Below, in pieces: positions 27,276 through 37,919 of a stretch of 64,000 nt of DNA (the stretch's first letter is position 1; every line of letters begins with the position of its first letter). The notes below the pieces were generated by a model. That model made no database searches, was not told the origin of the DNA, and was given only the letters and a program-made list of their open reading frames with translations. Made by a program: the position numbers and the translations under genes. Source of the DNA: Vibrio bivalvicida (GTDB lineage: Bacteria; Pseudomonadota; Gammaproteobacteria; Enterobacterales; Vibrionaceae); contig NZ_LLEI02000018.1 in the NCBI RefSeq assembly GCF_001399455.2, positions 37,813 to 101,812 on the forward strand. The letters are read 5' to 3'.

Positions 27276-30068
27276 TTAGTGCGCCTGATCCCAGTTATCT
27301 CCATGACCAGCATCTGCGACCAAAGGGACATCAAGCTGTACTGCGGATTCCATCAATTGTTGTACTTTACTTTCAATTTCGGCTAAAGCTGACTCTTGTA
27401 CTTCAAATACCAATTCATCATGAACTTGCATTAGCAGTTTAACGCGTCCATCACCTTCAGCTTGAATCCACTCATCAACTAATAGCATAGCTTTCTTGAT
27501 AATGTCGGCGGCTGTTCCTTGCATTGGCGCGTTGATCGCTGCTCGTTCTGCTGCTTTACGACGCATACCATTACGTGACTTGATCTCAGGAAGGTGCAAA
27601 CGGCGACCAAAGATAGTTTCAACATAACCCTGCTCTGCAGCCGCACTGCGAGTATCTTCCATATACTGCATCACACCAGGGTAACGCTCGAAATACTTGT
27701 TCATGTAGTCTTGTGCTTCCCCACGAGGAATACCGAGCTGCTTAGCTAAACCAAACGCACTCATACCGTAGATAAGGCCGAAGTTAACTGCTTTCGCGCG
27801 GCGACGTTGTTCTGAGCTGACTTGTTCAATAGTCGTACCCATGATCTCTGCAGCAGTGGCTGCATGGATATCTTTCCCTTGCTGGAACGCTTCTAACAGC
27901 GCTTTATCACCCGACAAGTGCGCCATGATACGCAGCTCAATTTGCGAGTAATCGACCGCCATGATCTTATAGCCGTGCGGTGCAATAAATGCCTGACGGA
28001 TGCGGCGACCTTCTTCATTACGGATTGGAATATTCTGTAAGTTAGGATCGGTAGAAGAAAGACGACCGGTTGCGGTTACCGCTTGATGATAAGAGGTATG
28101 CACACGCCCTGTTTCTGGGTTAATCATCTTCGGCAGCTTGTCGGTATAAGTCGACTTTAGCTTGGCCAAACCACGGTACTCGAGAATCAGCTTAGGTAAT
28201 GGGTAATCCAATGCCAGCTCTTGTAGCACTTCTTCGTTAGTCGAAGGCGTACCTGAAGGTGTCTTCTTGGTCACCGGCAAACCCATCTTCTCGAACAGAA
28301 TTACTTGAAGCTGCTTTGGCGAATTCATGTTGAATTCCTGCTCAGCAATCTCAAATGCTTTCTGTTCTAATTCATCAAGACGTTGAGCTATCTCTTGCGA
28401 CTGAGCAGATAACTTCATGTCATCAATCAGAACCCCAGTACGTTCAATACGAGAAAGCACAGGCACCAGAGGAACCTCAATATCTTGGTAGATATCTTTC
28501 AGCTTCTCATCCTGCTCAATGTTAGTCATAAGTCGGTTATGAAGGCGTAGCGTAACATCAGCATCTTCTGCCGCGTAAGGCGATGCTTGATCGAGCTCGA
28601 TTTGATTGAACGTCAGTTGTTTTTTACCTTTACCGGCAATTTGCTCGAAAGAAATACAACTGTGCTGAAGGAAACGCAGCGCCAAGCTGTCCATATCATG
28701 TTTGCCACCAACACTGTTATAAACGTAAGACGCTAACATGGTGTCATGCTTAATGCCTTTCATCTCAATGCCGTAACGCGCTAACACGCTCGCATCGTAC
28801 TTAAGGTTCTGACCCACCTTCGCGTGAGCATCATCTTCTAAGATTTGTTTTAGTTGCGCCAGAACCCAATCACGCTCTAGCTGCGCAGGTGCATCTAGGT
28901 AATCGTGGGCAACAGGCACATACGCTGCAACACCTTCTTCGGTCGCAAATGATAGACCAACAAGGTTAGCAACCATGTAATCCAAGCTATCGGTTTCCGT
29001 ATCGAAAGCAAACACCTCGGCTGCTTTTAGCTTCTCTAGCCAAGCATTGAATGAAGACTCATCTAGGATGGTTTCATACTGACTACGGTCGATAGTCACT
29101 GCCGATGTGTCGATATCTGCTGCAGAATCAGAAGAGGCAGCGCTCCGAGCACCCGACTTCTCATCAGCCTCAACCACACCGGTGCCACCATCAAGAAGTT
29201 CGTTTAGCCAAGATTTAAACACCAACTGACCATACAGTTTGATCAACTCATCTTTGTTAGGCTCAGTTTTAAGCAGAGACTCAGGCGTATCTTCTAACTC
29301 TACATCCAGTTTGATCGTCGCAAGGTCATAAGACAGACGTGCATTTTCTTCATTGTCTAGTAGCTTTTTCGCCATGGTTTTCGAACCGCGGAAACCTAAT
29401 GGAGCGATATCGCCGAGGCTTTCATACAGTTTGTTAATGCCGCCAATACCTTGCAGCAAAGCCGTCGCGGTTTTATCACCAACACCCGGCACACCAGGAA
29501 TGTTATCGACCTTATCCCCCATCAAGGCAAGGTAGTCGATGATCAATTCAGGTGGAATACCAAACTTCTCAACCACACCTTCACGATCCATCACCACATT
29601 GGTCATGGTGTTGATCAAGGTAACATTGTCATCTACTAATTGCGCCATATCTTTATCACCGGTACTGATTAACACAGGCATACCAGCTTGGGATGCTTGG
29701 TAAGCCAGCGTACCAATAACATCATCGGCTTCTACGCCCGGAGTACAGATCAATGGCAAACCCATCGCGCGGATCACGTTGTGCAAAGGCTCAATCTGAC
29801 AGCGCAGATCATCGGGCATTGGAGGACGATTTGCCTTGTACTCTGGATACATATCATCACGGAAGGTTTTTCCTTTTGCATCAAAGACAACCGCTATACG
29901 ATCTGAAGAGAACTGACGCATCATGCTACGCAGCATGTTGACCACACCATAAACGGCATTGGTTGGAATTTCGCCATTACTCATCGTTTCTGGATAAGCG
30001 TGGAATGCGCGGTATAAATAAGAAGAACCGTCAATTAAAATCAACGGATTATCAGGAATGTTGGCCAT
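27276..30068 (-). CDS. polA: DNA polymerase I
   Basis: 930 residues with all three activities. The 5' nuclease occupies 1-~290 ([50 protein letters not shown]). The 3'-5' exonuclease spans ~325-515, with proofreading acid residues intact ([12 protein letters not shown]). The polymerase covers ~520-930: motif [20 protein letters not shown]-helix [20 protein letters not shown], motif [11 protein letters not shown]. Okazaki fragment maturation and repair. Monocistronic. Confidence 0.98.
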   Translation of the reverse strand: MANIPDNPLILIDGSSYLYRAFHAYPETMSNGEIPTNAVYGVVNMLRSMMRQFSSDRIAVVFDAKGKTFRDDMYPEYKANRPPMPDDLRCQIEPLHNVIRAMGLPLICTPGVEADDVIGTLAYQASQAGMPVLISTGDKDMAQLVDDNVTLINTMTNVVMDREGVVEKFGIPPELIIDYLALMGDKVDNIPGVPGVGDKTATALLQGIGGINKLYESLGDIAPLGFRGSKTMAKKLLDNEENARLSYDLATIKLDVELEDTPESLLKTEPNKDELIKLYGQLVFKSWLNELLDGGTGVVEADEKSGARSAASSDSAADIDTSAVTIDRSQYETILDESSFNAWLEKLKAAEVFAFDTETDSLDYMVANLVGLSFATEEGVAAYVPVAHDYLDAPAQLERDWVLAQLKQILEDDAHAKVGQNLKYDASVLARYGIEMKGIKHDTMLASYVYNSVGGKHDMDSLALRFLQHSCISFEQIAGKGKKQLTFNQIELDQASPYAAEDADVTLRLHNRLMTNIEQDEKLKDIYQDIEVPLVPVLSRIERTGVLIDDMKLSAQSQEIAQRLDELEQKAFEIAEQEFNMNSPKQLQVILFEKMGLPVTKKTPSGTPSTNEEVLQELALDYPLPKLILEYRGLAKLKSTYTDKLPKMINPETGRVHTSYHQAVTATGRLSSTDPNLQNIPIRNEEGRRIRQAFIAPHGYKIMAVDYSQIELRIMAHLSGDKALLEAFQQGKDIHAATAAEIMGTTIEQVSSEQRRRAKAVNFGLIYGMSAFGLAKQLGIPRGEAQDYMNKYFERYPGVMQYMEDTRSAAAEQGYVETIFGRRLHLPEIKSRNGMRRKAAERAAINAPMQGTAADIIKKAMLLVDEWIQAEGDGRVKLLMQVHDELVFEVQESALAEIESKVQQLMESAVQLDVPLVADAGHGDNWDQAH

Positions 30069-30392
30069 AGTCTTTACGTATCCAAAGAAAATGCAAAAAA
30101 GATCTGCTTAGGATGCCATGACTGGTTCAGCGAATCCATTTTAACTCTTTGAACTCTACTCACACATTTGGTTATTCCTTTATCACCTCACTCACCTTCT
30201 TGTGGATAACTCTGTTTATATTATTTACCCACAGGATATAAAACAGTGCGCAAAAAACTCAAAACAGACCTCAAGCCATTGTAAATAAAAAACAAATTAT
30301 CAGATCGATCGTTTGAAGATCGATCCTAAAATGATCTTGCGTTGTGGAAAAGACTACTGGTGTCCTTTTGTTCGAAGCGAAATAGCAGGCAT
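30069..30392. promoter_or_regulatory. polA upstream region with one DnaA box
   Basis: A perfect DnaA box TGTGGATAA (complement TTATCCACA) lies at 30201-30209, ~135 bp before the polA start, with a second weaker CCCACA match near 30228. A GATCGATC-N7-GATCGATC hairpin sits at 30303-30325. No gene is seen. Confidence 0.5.
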
Positions 30393-30616
30393 AAAAAAAG
30401 CGACATCTTTCGATGTCGCCTAGCAAAAAGGGGTCAAAGCAATTCAGGTGAATGAGGTGCTTTGCCATAAAGCTATAAATTACACTGGAAGCAATGTGAG
30501 CAATGTCGTGTCAAAAAGAACTCGTGCAAGTTCGATTAAGTTCAGTGTCATCACCGTCTCCAATTGTGAATCTGGTAACTCAACGTCCTTGTGAACTTCT
30601 CTCATTCCCTAAGACG
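30393..30616 (-). ncRNA. ryhB: RyhB iron-starvation small RNA
   Basis: The minus strand contains CACGACATTGCTCACATTGC followed by TTCCAGT, the core of E. coli RyhB. Promoter -35 TTGACG (30646-30651), 17-bp spacer, -10 TATTAT (30623-30628). The 3' end is hairpin GGCGACATC / GATGTCGC plus seven T. The predicted length of ~224 nt is the long Vibrio form (E. coli 90 nt). Represses iron-using genes such as sodB together with Hfq. Confidence 0.95.
30480..30551 (-). CDS. Possible 23-residue peptide encoded within RyhB
   Basis: ATG at 30551 with GGAG six bases upstream, 23 codons, TAA at 30480. The peptide would be MTLNLIELARVLFDTTLLTL followed by LPV: short and hydrophobic. The frame runs straight through the RyhB target-pairing core. 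Good initiation signals, but the length is small and conservation cannot be judged from one genome, so this is a candidate only. Confidence 0.3.
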   Translation of the reverse strand: MTLNLIELARVLFDTTLLTLLPV

Positions 30617-30621
30617 AGACA

Positions 30622-30676
30622 AATAATAACCATTCTCATTTAATGCGTCAACACCTAAATGAGAAAAAATCTCATT
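30622..30676 (-). promoter_or_regulatory. Two Fur boxes at the ryhB promoter
   Basis: Proximal 19-mer AATGAGAATGGTTATTATT (30622-30640) covers the spacer and -10. Distal 19-mer AATGAGATTTTTTCTCATT (30658-30676) is a near-perfect dyad of the AATGAGA-N5-TCTCATT Fur type, just upstream of the -35. The distal box overlaps the stop codon of the acetyltransferase gene. Confidence 0.85.
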
Positions 30677-31131
30677 TAATTTTTATGACACTCGCCCAAT
30701 TGCTTTACAAAATGAATTCGGCTCTCTAACAATAGTCCTCTTTGTTCATAATTTTCAATAAGATAGCCATTTTTAATCAGCAGTCTGAGCATGGCAGGAA
30801 ATTGGTTACGTGATTTCACTTTAAGCTGTTTATAGCCCTGCTCTGTTACCCATTGCTCCTGAATATCTAGTAATTTTTGCGCCACCCCTTTGTTTCTCGC
30901 TAAACAAGACACGCCACCAAACCAGCTGTAGAACGTCGTTTCGTCGATCTGGTAACCAATCTTGAACCCTAGGATGTCGTCACCTTGTTGCGCCACCTGA
31001 ATCAAAAAGCGCTGCTTTCCTTCTAAACGTGCAGACAAGCTCTCAACGGTCTCTTTATGGGCAAATTCCGCGATCTGCTCAACGACCTGAACACACTCTT
31101 CCAATGTACCTAGGCGATATTCAATACTCAC
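30676..31131 (-). CDS. GNAT-family N-acetyltransferase
   Basis: 151 residues from a GTG at 31131 (SIEYRLGTLEECVQ) with GGAG seven bases upstream. The frame is open far into hemB, but that part is the hemB antiframe and is rejected. Acetyl-CoA loop SCLARNKGVAQKLLDIQEQW, plus a conserved FRLL-type C-terminus (AMLRLLIKNGYLIENYE). Substrate unknown. Follows hemB behind a terminator. Confidence 0.85.
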   Translation of the reverse strand: MSIEYRLGTLEECVQVVEQIAEFAHKETVESLSARLEGKQRFLIQVAQQGDDILGFKIGYQIDETTFYSWFGGVSCLARNKGVAQKLLDIQEQWVTEQGYKQLKVKSRNQFPAMLRLLIKNGYLIENYEQRGLLLESRIHFVKQLGECHKN

Positions 31132-31146
31132 TACTACTCTCCAAAC

Positions 31147-31174
31147 TAAAAAAGGCTGACAAACGCCAGCCTTT
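31147..31174 (-). terminator. hemB terminator
   Basis: Stem AAAGGCTGGCG / (T)GTCAGCCTTT with T run on the minus strand, between hemB and the acetyltransferase start. Confidence 0.8.
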
Positions 31175-31196
31175 GATATTTTTTGCTTAATTTGCG

Positions 31197-32288
<1,092 letters not shown>

Positions 32289-32393
32289 TCACTCCAAGCC
32301 GACGACACCAGAGAGAGTCGAGAAAAATGCAAAAAATGACCAAATGCTCACACTGCCGTATACTCTCAGCTCTGATAGAGAGTGAGATAAGCA

Positions 32394-33155
32394 ATGATTG
32401 ATACCCACGCACATATTTACGCCACTGAATTTGATACTGATCGCGACCAAGTCGTCCAGCGTGCGTTGGCACAAGGCATTGATAAGATACTACTGCCAAA
32501 CATTGATTTAGACTCTATCGAGCCGATGTTGCGCACCGAGGCCGAGTACCCAGACGTTTGCCGCTCGATGATGGGATTGCACCCTTGTTACGTCAACGCC
32601 GATGTTAAACAGAGCCTAGACATCATTCATTCTTGGTTTGATAAGCACAACTTTATTGCCGTCGGTGAAATTGGTATTGATCTCTATTGGGACAAAACCT
32701 TTAAATCCGAACAAGAGATGGCGTTTATTACTCAGCTCAATTGGGCAAAAGAGATGAAGCTGCCAGTGGTCATTCATACACGCGACTCAATAGAAGAGAC
32801 CCTCACATTACTTCGTCAAGAGCAAGATGGTTCTTTAAGCGGTGTATTCCACTGTTTTGGTGGCAGTGTTGAAGAAGCCAAAGCGATCAATGATCTCGGC
32901 TTTCACCTTGGGCTTGGTGGCGTTTCGACGTTTAAAAATGGTGGCATGGATAAAGTGATTCCACATCTAGATATGGATTACGTTATCTTAGAAACTGACT
33001 GCCCTTATCTCGCTCCTGTTCCGCATCGTGGTAAACGCAATGAACCTGCGTATACCTCACTTGTTGCTCAACGCGTCGCTGACCTAAGAGAAATCAGTGT
33101 CGAACAAGTGGATAGCCTCACCACTCACAATGCCAAAACGCTGTTTAGTCTTTAG
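32394..33155 (+). CDS. TatD-family metal-dependent DNase
   Basis: 253 residues. Metal ligands of the TatD/YcfH amidohydrolase fold are all visible: IDTHAHIYATEF, VGEIGIDLYWD, VVIHTRDS, GVFHCFGGS, LETDCPYLAPVPHRGKRN. Length is typical. It converges on tatC; despite the name, TatD is a nuclease and not part of the export machine. Could be called TatD or a paralogue; I leave the symbol blank. Confidence 0.9.
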   Translation: MIDTHAHIYATEFDTDRDQVVQRALAQGIDKILLPNIDLDSIEPMLRTEAEYPDVCRSMMGLHPCYVNADVKQSLDIIHSWFDKHNFIAVGEIGIDLYWDKTFKSEQEMAFITQLNWAKEMKLPVVIHTRDSIEETLTLLRQEQDGSLSGVFHCFGGSVEEAKAINDLGFHLGLGGVSTFKNGGMDKVIPHLDMDYVILETDCPYLAPVPHRGKRNEPAYTSLVAQRVADLREISVEQVDSLTTHNAKTLFSL

Positions 33156-33211
33156 CTCTCCAGCTCTCCAGCTCTCCAGCTCTCCAGCTCTCCAGCTCTC
33201 CAGCTCTCCAG
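33156..33211. repeat. Tandem repeat: 7 x CTCTCCAG
   Basis: Exactly seven perfect 8-bp units beginning on the base after the TatD stop codon and ending 8 bp before a palindromic terminator. Related in unit length and TCCAG core to the array at 55025-55070 (opposite strand). Confidence 0.97.
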
Positions 33212-33219
33212 AAAATAGA

Positions 33220-33249
33220 AAGGGGTTGATAGTTAACTATCAACCCCTT
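33220..33249. terminator. Bidirectional palindromic terminator (TatD-like / tatC)
   Basis: A perfect 30-bp palindrome with arms AAGGGGTTGATAGTT. It lies between convergent genes and shares GGGTTGAT/ATCAACCC with the terminator at 55077. Confidence 0.8.
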
Positions 33250-33271
33250 GATGTATCGCGTTCTAAGTGGA

Positions 33272-34021
33272 TTACTCTTCCACTTGGTCCTCACTGTCAC
33301 CTTTACGCACATAAAAGCGCGCAAAGAACAAACCAACCTCAAACAGTAGGCACATAGGAATCGCCAGTAGTGTTTGCGAGATCATATCTGGCGGCGTCAG
33401 CATCATCCCGACCACAAAGGCACCAACAATAATATACGGACGCTTCTGACTTAAGCTTTTAGGATCAGTGGCACCAGTCCAGCAAAGCAAGATAATGGCT
33501 ACAGGCACTTCAAAGGCAATACCAAATGCTAGGAATAACGCCAAGACAAAATCGAGATAGCTAGAAATATCCGTCGCAAACTCTACTCCACCGAGTGAAA
33601 TAGCAGTAAAGAAGCCAAACACTAACGGAAATACCACAAAATAAGCAAAAGCAACACCGCAGTAGAACAGCAACGAGCTAGAGAACATTAGTGGCATGAT
33701 TAAACGACGTTCATGTTTGTATAAGCCAGGAGCAACAAACGCCCACACCTGATAAAGAATAAACGGAACCGCGACAAAAATAGACGCGATTAAAGTCAAC
33801 TTTAGTGGCGTAAAGAAAGGAGATGCCACATCGGTAGCAATCATGGTTGCCCCTTCAGGTAGACGCTCTACCAAAGGTGCTGAGACAAACTCATAGATGT
33901 CATTGGCAAAATAGATCAGCCCGATGAAAACCACCAATACCGCTACAATTGCTCGTAGCAGGCGATTTCTCAGCTCTAGTAAATGGCTGATCAAAGGTTG
34001 TGTCTGCTCAACAGAAGACAT
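33272..34021 (-). CDS. tatC: Twin-arginine translocase subunit TatC
   Basis: 249 residues, six membrane spans. N-terminal [16 protein letters not shown] (the TatC signature that contacts RR signal peptides), then FYVVFP-type motif [14 protein letters not shown]. Receptor of the Tat folded-protein export system. Last gene of the ubiE-ubiJ-ubiB-tatABC gene set. Confidence 0.96.
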   Translation of the reverse strand: MSSVEQTQPLISHLLELRNRLLRAIVAVLVVFIGLIYFANDIYEFVSAPLVERLPEGATMIATDVASPFFTPLKLTLIASIFVAVPFILYQVWAFVAPGLYKHERRLIMPLMFSSSLLFYCGVAFAYFVVFPLVFGFFTAISLGGVEFATDISSYLDFVLALFLAFGIAFEVPVAIILLCWTGATDPKSLSQKRPYIIVGAFVVGMMLTPPDMISQTLLAIPMCLLFEVGLFFARFYVRKGDSEDQVEE

Positions 34022-34048
34022 GGAAACCTCTACTCATAAAGATCGAAA

Positions 34049-34072
34049 AGGAGCTACTCCATAGCAGCTCCT
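34049..34072 (-). other. Hairpin in the tatB-tatC gap
   Basis: AGGAGCT-N10-AGCTCCT in a 64-bp gap within the operon. No T run, so processing or translational control of tatC is more likely than termination. Confidence 0.4.
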
Positions 34073-34085
34073 CCTGTATGCGAGA

Positions 34086-34517
34086 CTATTCGGCTTTTTT
34101 ATCTGCCTGTGGCGCTGATTGAGTGTTTAGACTCTCAACCGCCCCTACTGAGTCATTGGCGTTCTGAGCAGGCTCAACGGTTTCGTTGGCCGCTTCAGCA
34201 ATGTTCGTCGCTGATTCGCTTTTGCTCGCGTATGGGCGTTGAACATCTTGCGCAGCTTGCTTTAATTGCTCCACCGAAGACTTGAGCTCTGGAGATAAAT
34301 CTTCCATTCCCATCTGCTCGGCTTTGCGCAAGTTTTCTTGTAGCTCTTGAACCTTAAGCTCATGTGAAAGTTCATCTTTCACACTGTTTGCCATGTTTTT
34401 CGCCGCACCAACAAACTTGGAAACACTACGAATGGCATGAGGCAAACGCTCAGGCCCAAGAACCACCAGCCCAACGACAGATATTAATACCAGTTCCCAA
34501 AAACCGATATCAAACAC
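34086..34517 (-). CDS. tatB: Twin-arginine translocase subunit TatB
   Basis: 143 residues. MFDIGFWELVLISVVGLVVL forms the membrane helix with the GPERLP hinge, followed by an amphipathic helix (HAIRSVSKFVGAAKN) and an acidic, alanine-rich tail. Passes substrate from TatC to TatA. Starts 3 bp after the tatA stop. Confidence 0.95.
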   Translation of the reverse strand: MFDIGFWELVLISVVGLVVLGPERLPHAIRSVSKFVGAAKNMANSVKDELSHELKVQELQENLRKAEQMGMEDLSPELKSSVEQLKQAAQDVQRPYASKSESATNIAEAANETVEPAQNANDSVGAVESLNTQSAPQADKKAE

Positions 34518-34520
34518 GAT

Positions 34521-34781
34521 CTACGCCTGCTCTTTGTCTTTCTTAGTTTCAGCCGTCGCGTCTGTTTTCTGCTGCTCTACGCTCTTTTGCTGATCAACGG
34601 CTTTCTGCTCAAAGTCTGCGTCTTTCTTATCTTTGTCGGACTCATCTTCGCTCATTGCTTTCTTAAAGCCTTTTACTGCACCGCCTAGGTCGCCACCGAT
34701 ACCACGTAGCTTCTTAGTACCAAATAGTAGAACCACGATGACAGCAATAATCAAAAGTTGCCAAATACTAATACCACCCAT
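34521..34781 (-). CDS. tatA: Twin-arginine translocase subunit TatA
   Basis: 86 residues. [20 protein letters not shown] membrane helix, [20 protein letters not shown] hinge and amphipathic helix, then a K/D/Q-rich tail. Pore-forming subunit. Follows ubiB by ~50 bp. Confidence 0.96.
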   Translation of the reverse strand: MGGISIWQLLIIAVIVVLLFGTKKLRGIGGDLGGAVKGFKKAMSEDESDKDKKDADFEQKAVDQQKSVEQQKTDATAETKKDKEQA

Positions 34782-34832
34782 TCTTTTTACCTCGGGTCTT
34801 ATTAAACAAAATTAATTTCAAGAGTTTAACGT

Positions 34833-36467
34833 CTATTGACGATAAGCTCGCCAACTAAGCAACCAAAATGTGACCCCACCTAGGGCGCTGGCCAGCGAAA
34901 GTTGCTCATATGTGCTGTTGACCAATATTGCCGAGCATACGACTAATGTGGCTCCAACACCAAATAAAAATTTACCTGTTGCCTGCTGCCTTTTGCTAGA
35001 ACGATAACCTTGGTAAAGCTGGTCCATTCTCTGGTTCATCATTTTACCCTGACGCAAGCTGTCATACAGAAGCTCTGGCAGTTCAGGTAATTTCTCTGCC
35101 CAAAAAGGGGCGCGGTCTTTAACCGCATTGATCACTGCCTGAGGACCAACTTGGTTCATCATCCACTGTTCTAAAAATGGTTTAGCCGTTTCCCACAAGT
35201 CAAGCTGCGGATATAACTGTCGTCCTAAACCTTCCACATAAAGCAGCGTTTTTTGTAGTAACACTAACTGCGGCTGGACTTCCATATTAAAACGACGCGC
35301 GGTGTTAAATAGATTCAGTAGTACATGACCGAACGAAATTTCACACAGTGGCTTAGCAAAAATCGGTTCACATACAATACGTATGGCAAACTCGAACTCA
35401 TCGATGTTGGTTTCACGTGGAACCCAACCCGACTCAACGTGCAACTCGGCGACACGTCGGTAATCTCGGTTAAAGAAGGCTAAGAAGTTCTCTGCCAGAT
35501 AGCGCTTATCTTCGCTGTTTAATGTACCGACGATGCCACAATCTAAACCTATCCAACGCGGGTTTTCTGGATGATCCGGTTCAACAAACACGTTGCCTGG
35601 ATGCATATCCGCATGGAAGAAGCTGTCTCTGAATACCTGAGTGAAGAACACGCTTACTCCGCGCTCTGCCAACAGTTTCATATTGGTACCGTTAGCTTTC
35701 AACCCTTCAATATCAGAAACTTGGAAGCCGTATATTCGCTCAGAAACCATGACAGTTTCATTACTAAAGTCGGTGATAACTTCAGGAACATATAGTTCTT
35801 CACTGGCTTCAAAGTTGCGTCGGAGTTGAATCGCGTTAGCAGCTTCCCGGCGCAAGTCCAATTCATCAAGCAAGGTCTTCTCATATTCGCGCACTACTTC
35901 GACAGGTTTCAAACGACGTGCTTCAGGAAGTGCTTTGGCGACTATACGCGCCATGCGGTACATCAGTTTTAGATCTGCATCAATGACCGGGCGAATATCT
36001 GGTCGAATAACCTTCAATACCACTTCTTGGTTAGTCGATTTCAGCTTGGCGGTATGCACCTGAGCGATCGAGGCAGACGCAAGCGGTTCAATCGCGAAAT
36101 CATCAAACCATGTCTCTAGTGAACCACCGAGTGCTTGTTCGATTTGCTGCTTGGCAAGCTGACCATCAAATGGTGAAACCTGGTCTTGCAGCAAGGCCAG
36201 TGGATCAGCAATTTGCGGCGGGAAAAGATCTCGACGAGTCGACATCATCTGACCAAACTTAATCCATACAGGACCGAGCTCTTGCAATGCTAAACGCAGT
36301 CTGTCACCAAGTGGTTTCTCTGGGTGTTTGTTTTTAATCCAAAACAGACTTTTTCTTGCTAGCAGTGGCGCTTTAGTCAACTGGTGTGTTGGCAGTAGCT
36401 CATCTAACCCATACTCAAGCTGAACACGGATGATCTGGTATAAACGACGCATCTCTGTTGGGGTCAT
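34833..36467 (-). CDS. ubiB: Ubiquinone biosynthesis regulatory kinase-like protein UbiB
   Basis: 544 residues (E. coli 546). ABC1/ADCK fold: KxGQ motif [64 protein letters not shown]. Two C-terminal membrane helices anchor it. ATPase needed for aerobic ubiquinone synthesis. Its ATG overlaps the ubiJ stop (ATGA). Confidence 0.96.
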   Translation of the reverse strand: MTPTEMRRLYQIIRVQLEYGLDELLPTHQLTKAPLLARKSLFWIKNKHPEKPLGDRLRLALQELGPVWIKFGQMMSTRRDLFPPQIADPLALLQDQVSPFDGQLAKQQIEQALGGSLETWFDDFAIEPLASASIAQVHTAKLKSTNQEVVLKVIRPDIRPVIDADLKLMYRMARIVAKALPEARRLKPVEVVREYEKTLLDELDLRREAANAIQLRRNFEASEELYVPEVITDFSNETVMVSERIYGFQVSDIEGLKANGTNMKLLAERGVSVFFTQVFRDSFFHADMHPGNVFVEPDHPENPRWIGLDCGIVGTLNSEDKRYLAENFLAFFNRDYRRVAELHVESGWVPRETNIDEFEFAIRIVCEPIFAKPLCEISFGHVLLNLFNTARRFNMEVQPQLVLLQKTLLYVEGLGRQLYPQLDLWETAKPFLEQWMMNQVGPQAVINAVKDRAPFWAEKLPELPELLYDSLRQGKMMNQRMDQLYQGYRSSKRQQATGKFLFGVGATLVVCSAILVNSTYEQLSLASALGGVTFWLLSWRAYRQ

Positions 36468-37069
36468 GCGCGCTCCAGCAGTTGATTCAATTTAGCCTCG
36501 ACACGTGAAGCTTGGCTTTTCACTTCATCCACTTGGTCACAGAAATGCGCCACCTCTAGTGGTGCTGGCGCAATTTTCCACTCTTCTGTCAGGACTTGAG
36601 CAAGGTGGTCTTGATGTTTTTCGGCTTGCGACTTGAAGAATTGACCGACATTGGCAGCACCCTGAACCACAGTATGCGCAACAACATCCCCCGTCACGCG
36701 CGATAACCACTCTTCAATATCTGGTTTGCAATCCGTCATCAGCTGCGAAAACTTTTGTGCCAGCTGAATATCGCCTTCCAATACCAATTTATCTTGCTTG
36801 ATAAGCTTAGTGATATTGGACTGCTCACGCAGTTCTGGCAGTACCGAGAGGTTCAATGATAAATAGCAATCCGGTTCACCTTCATAATTCGCCAAAACAT
36901 CAATTTGCTGGCTAAAGATAAAGGTCAATGTCTTGTTCAGTTCTTTAAGGTGAACTTGAATCACTTGCCCTTTTAAGCGAGCAAGACGACGACCGAGCTC
37001 AGGGTCGTCGTTAATAAGAGTGTTGAGTGACGTTTCAATCACTGCAGTAACAAGAGGCTCAAATGGCAT
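36464..37069 (-). CDS. ubiJ: Ubiquinone biosynthesis lipid carrier UbiJ
   Basis: 201 residues. N-terminal SCP2-like domain ([40 protein letters not shown]) and a C-terminal coiled coil. UbiJ binds ubiquinone intermediates in the Ubi metabolon and partners UbiK. Between ubiE and ubiB as in E. coli. Confidence 0.93.
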   Translation of the reverse strand: MPFEPLVTAVIETSLNTLINDDPELGRRLARLKGQVIQVHLKELNKTLTFIFSQQIDVLANYEGEPDCYLSLNLSVLPELREQSNITKLIKQDKLVLEGDIQLAQKFSQLMTDCKPDIEEWLSRVTGDVVAHTVVQGAANVGQFFKSQAEKHQDHLAQVLTEEWKIAPAPLEVAHFCDQVDEVKSQASRVEAKLNQLLERA

Positions 37070-37080
37070 AACAACCGACC

Positions 37081-37863
37081 TTAGAACTTATAACCACGGT
37101 GAAGGGCAACGATCCCCCCCGTCAGGTTGTAGTAACTGGTTTGATCGAAGCCAGCTTCATTCATCATGCCCTTCAAGGTCTCTTGATTTGGGTGCATACG
37201 GATAGATTCCGCTAGGTAACGGTAGCTTTCCGCATCATTTGCCACCAACTCGCCCATTTTAGGTAGTAGATGGAATGAGTAGGTATCATAAATTTTTGAT
37301 AATGGCTCTAGAACTGGTTTTGAAAACTCAAGCACCAATAAACGGCCACCTGGCTTAAGCACGCGGTACATAGATCGCAATGCTTTGTCTTTGTCGGTGA
37401 CATTACGTAGACAGAAACTAATCGTAATTGCATCAAAATAATCGTCAGGAAACGGTAGTTCTTCGGCGTTTGCTTGCACGTAGTGAACGTTACCGACAAT
37501 ACCGTTGTCACGCAGTTTGTCACGACCAACATTCAGCATCGAGTTGTTAATGTCAGCCAAAACCACATGACCTTTTTCACCCACGATACGTGAAAACTTA
37601 GCAGTAAGATCCCCAGTACCACCACCTAGGTCTAAAACACGTTGACCAGGACGAACACCACTACAATCGATAGTGAAACGCTTCCAGAGGCGGTGAATAC
37701 CACCCGACATTAAGTCATTCATAATGTCGTACTTAGCCGCCACAGAGTGGAAAACTTCAGCAACTTTCGTCACTTTCTCGTCTTTTGCTACGGTACTGAA
37801 ACCAAAGTGCGTGGTTTCATTTGATTCTAAAGCTGTATTCGATTGCACGCTTGTATCCGTCAT
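37081..37863 (-). CDS. ubiE: Ubiquinone/menaquinone C-methyltransferase UbiE
   Basis: 260 residues. [20 protein letters not shown] and RRLWK-type opening, SAM motif [19 protein letters not shown], the UbiE signature [20 protein letters not shown] and C-terminal [13 protein letters not shown]. Methylates both benzoquinol and demethylmenaquinol precursors. First gene of the operon. Confidence 0.97.
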   Translation of the reverse strand: MTDTSVQSNTALESNETTHFGFSTVAKDEKVTKVAEVFHSVAAKYDIMNDLMSGGIHRLWKRFTIDCSGVRPGQRVLDLGGGTGDLTAKFSRIVGEKGHVVLADINNSMLNVGRDKLRDNGIVGNVHYVQANAEELPFPDDYFDAITISFCLRNVTDKDKALRSMYRVLKPGGRLLVLEFSKPVLEPLSKIYDTYSFHLLPKMGELVANDAESYRYLAESIRMHPNQETLKGMMNEAGFDQTSYYNLTGGIVALHRGYKF

Positions 37864-37919
37864 GATGATTCCTCTTCGAGCAGCGCATTGAATAAATACG
37901 ACCTAAGCACTGCGGGCGA

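Noticed and set aside
30271..30468. 65-codon open frame (MAKHLIHLNCF...) on the minus strand
   Set aside because: It starts inside the 3' part of RyhB and reads through the RyhB terminator into the polA upstream region, with no ribosome-binding site. Best explained as chance.
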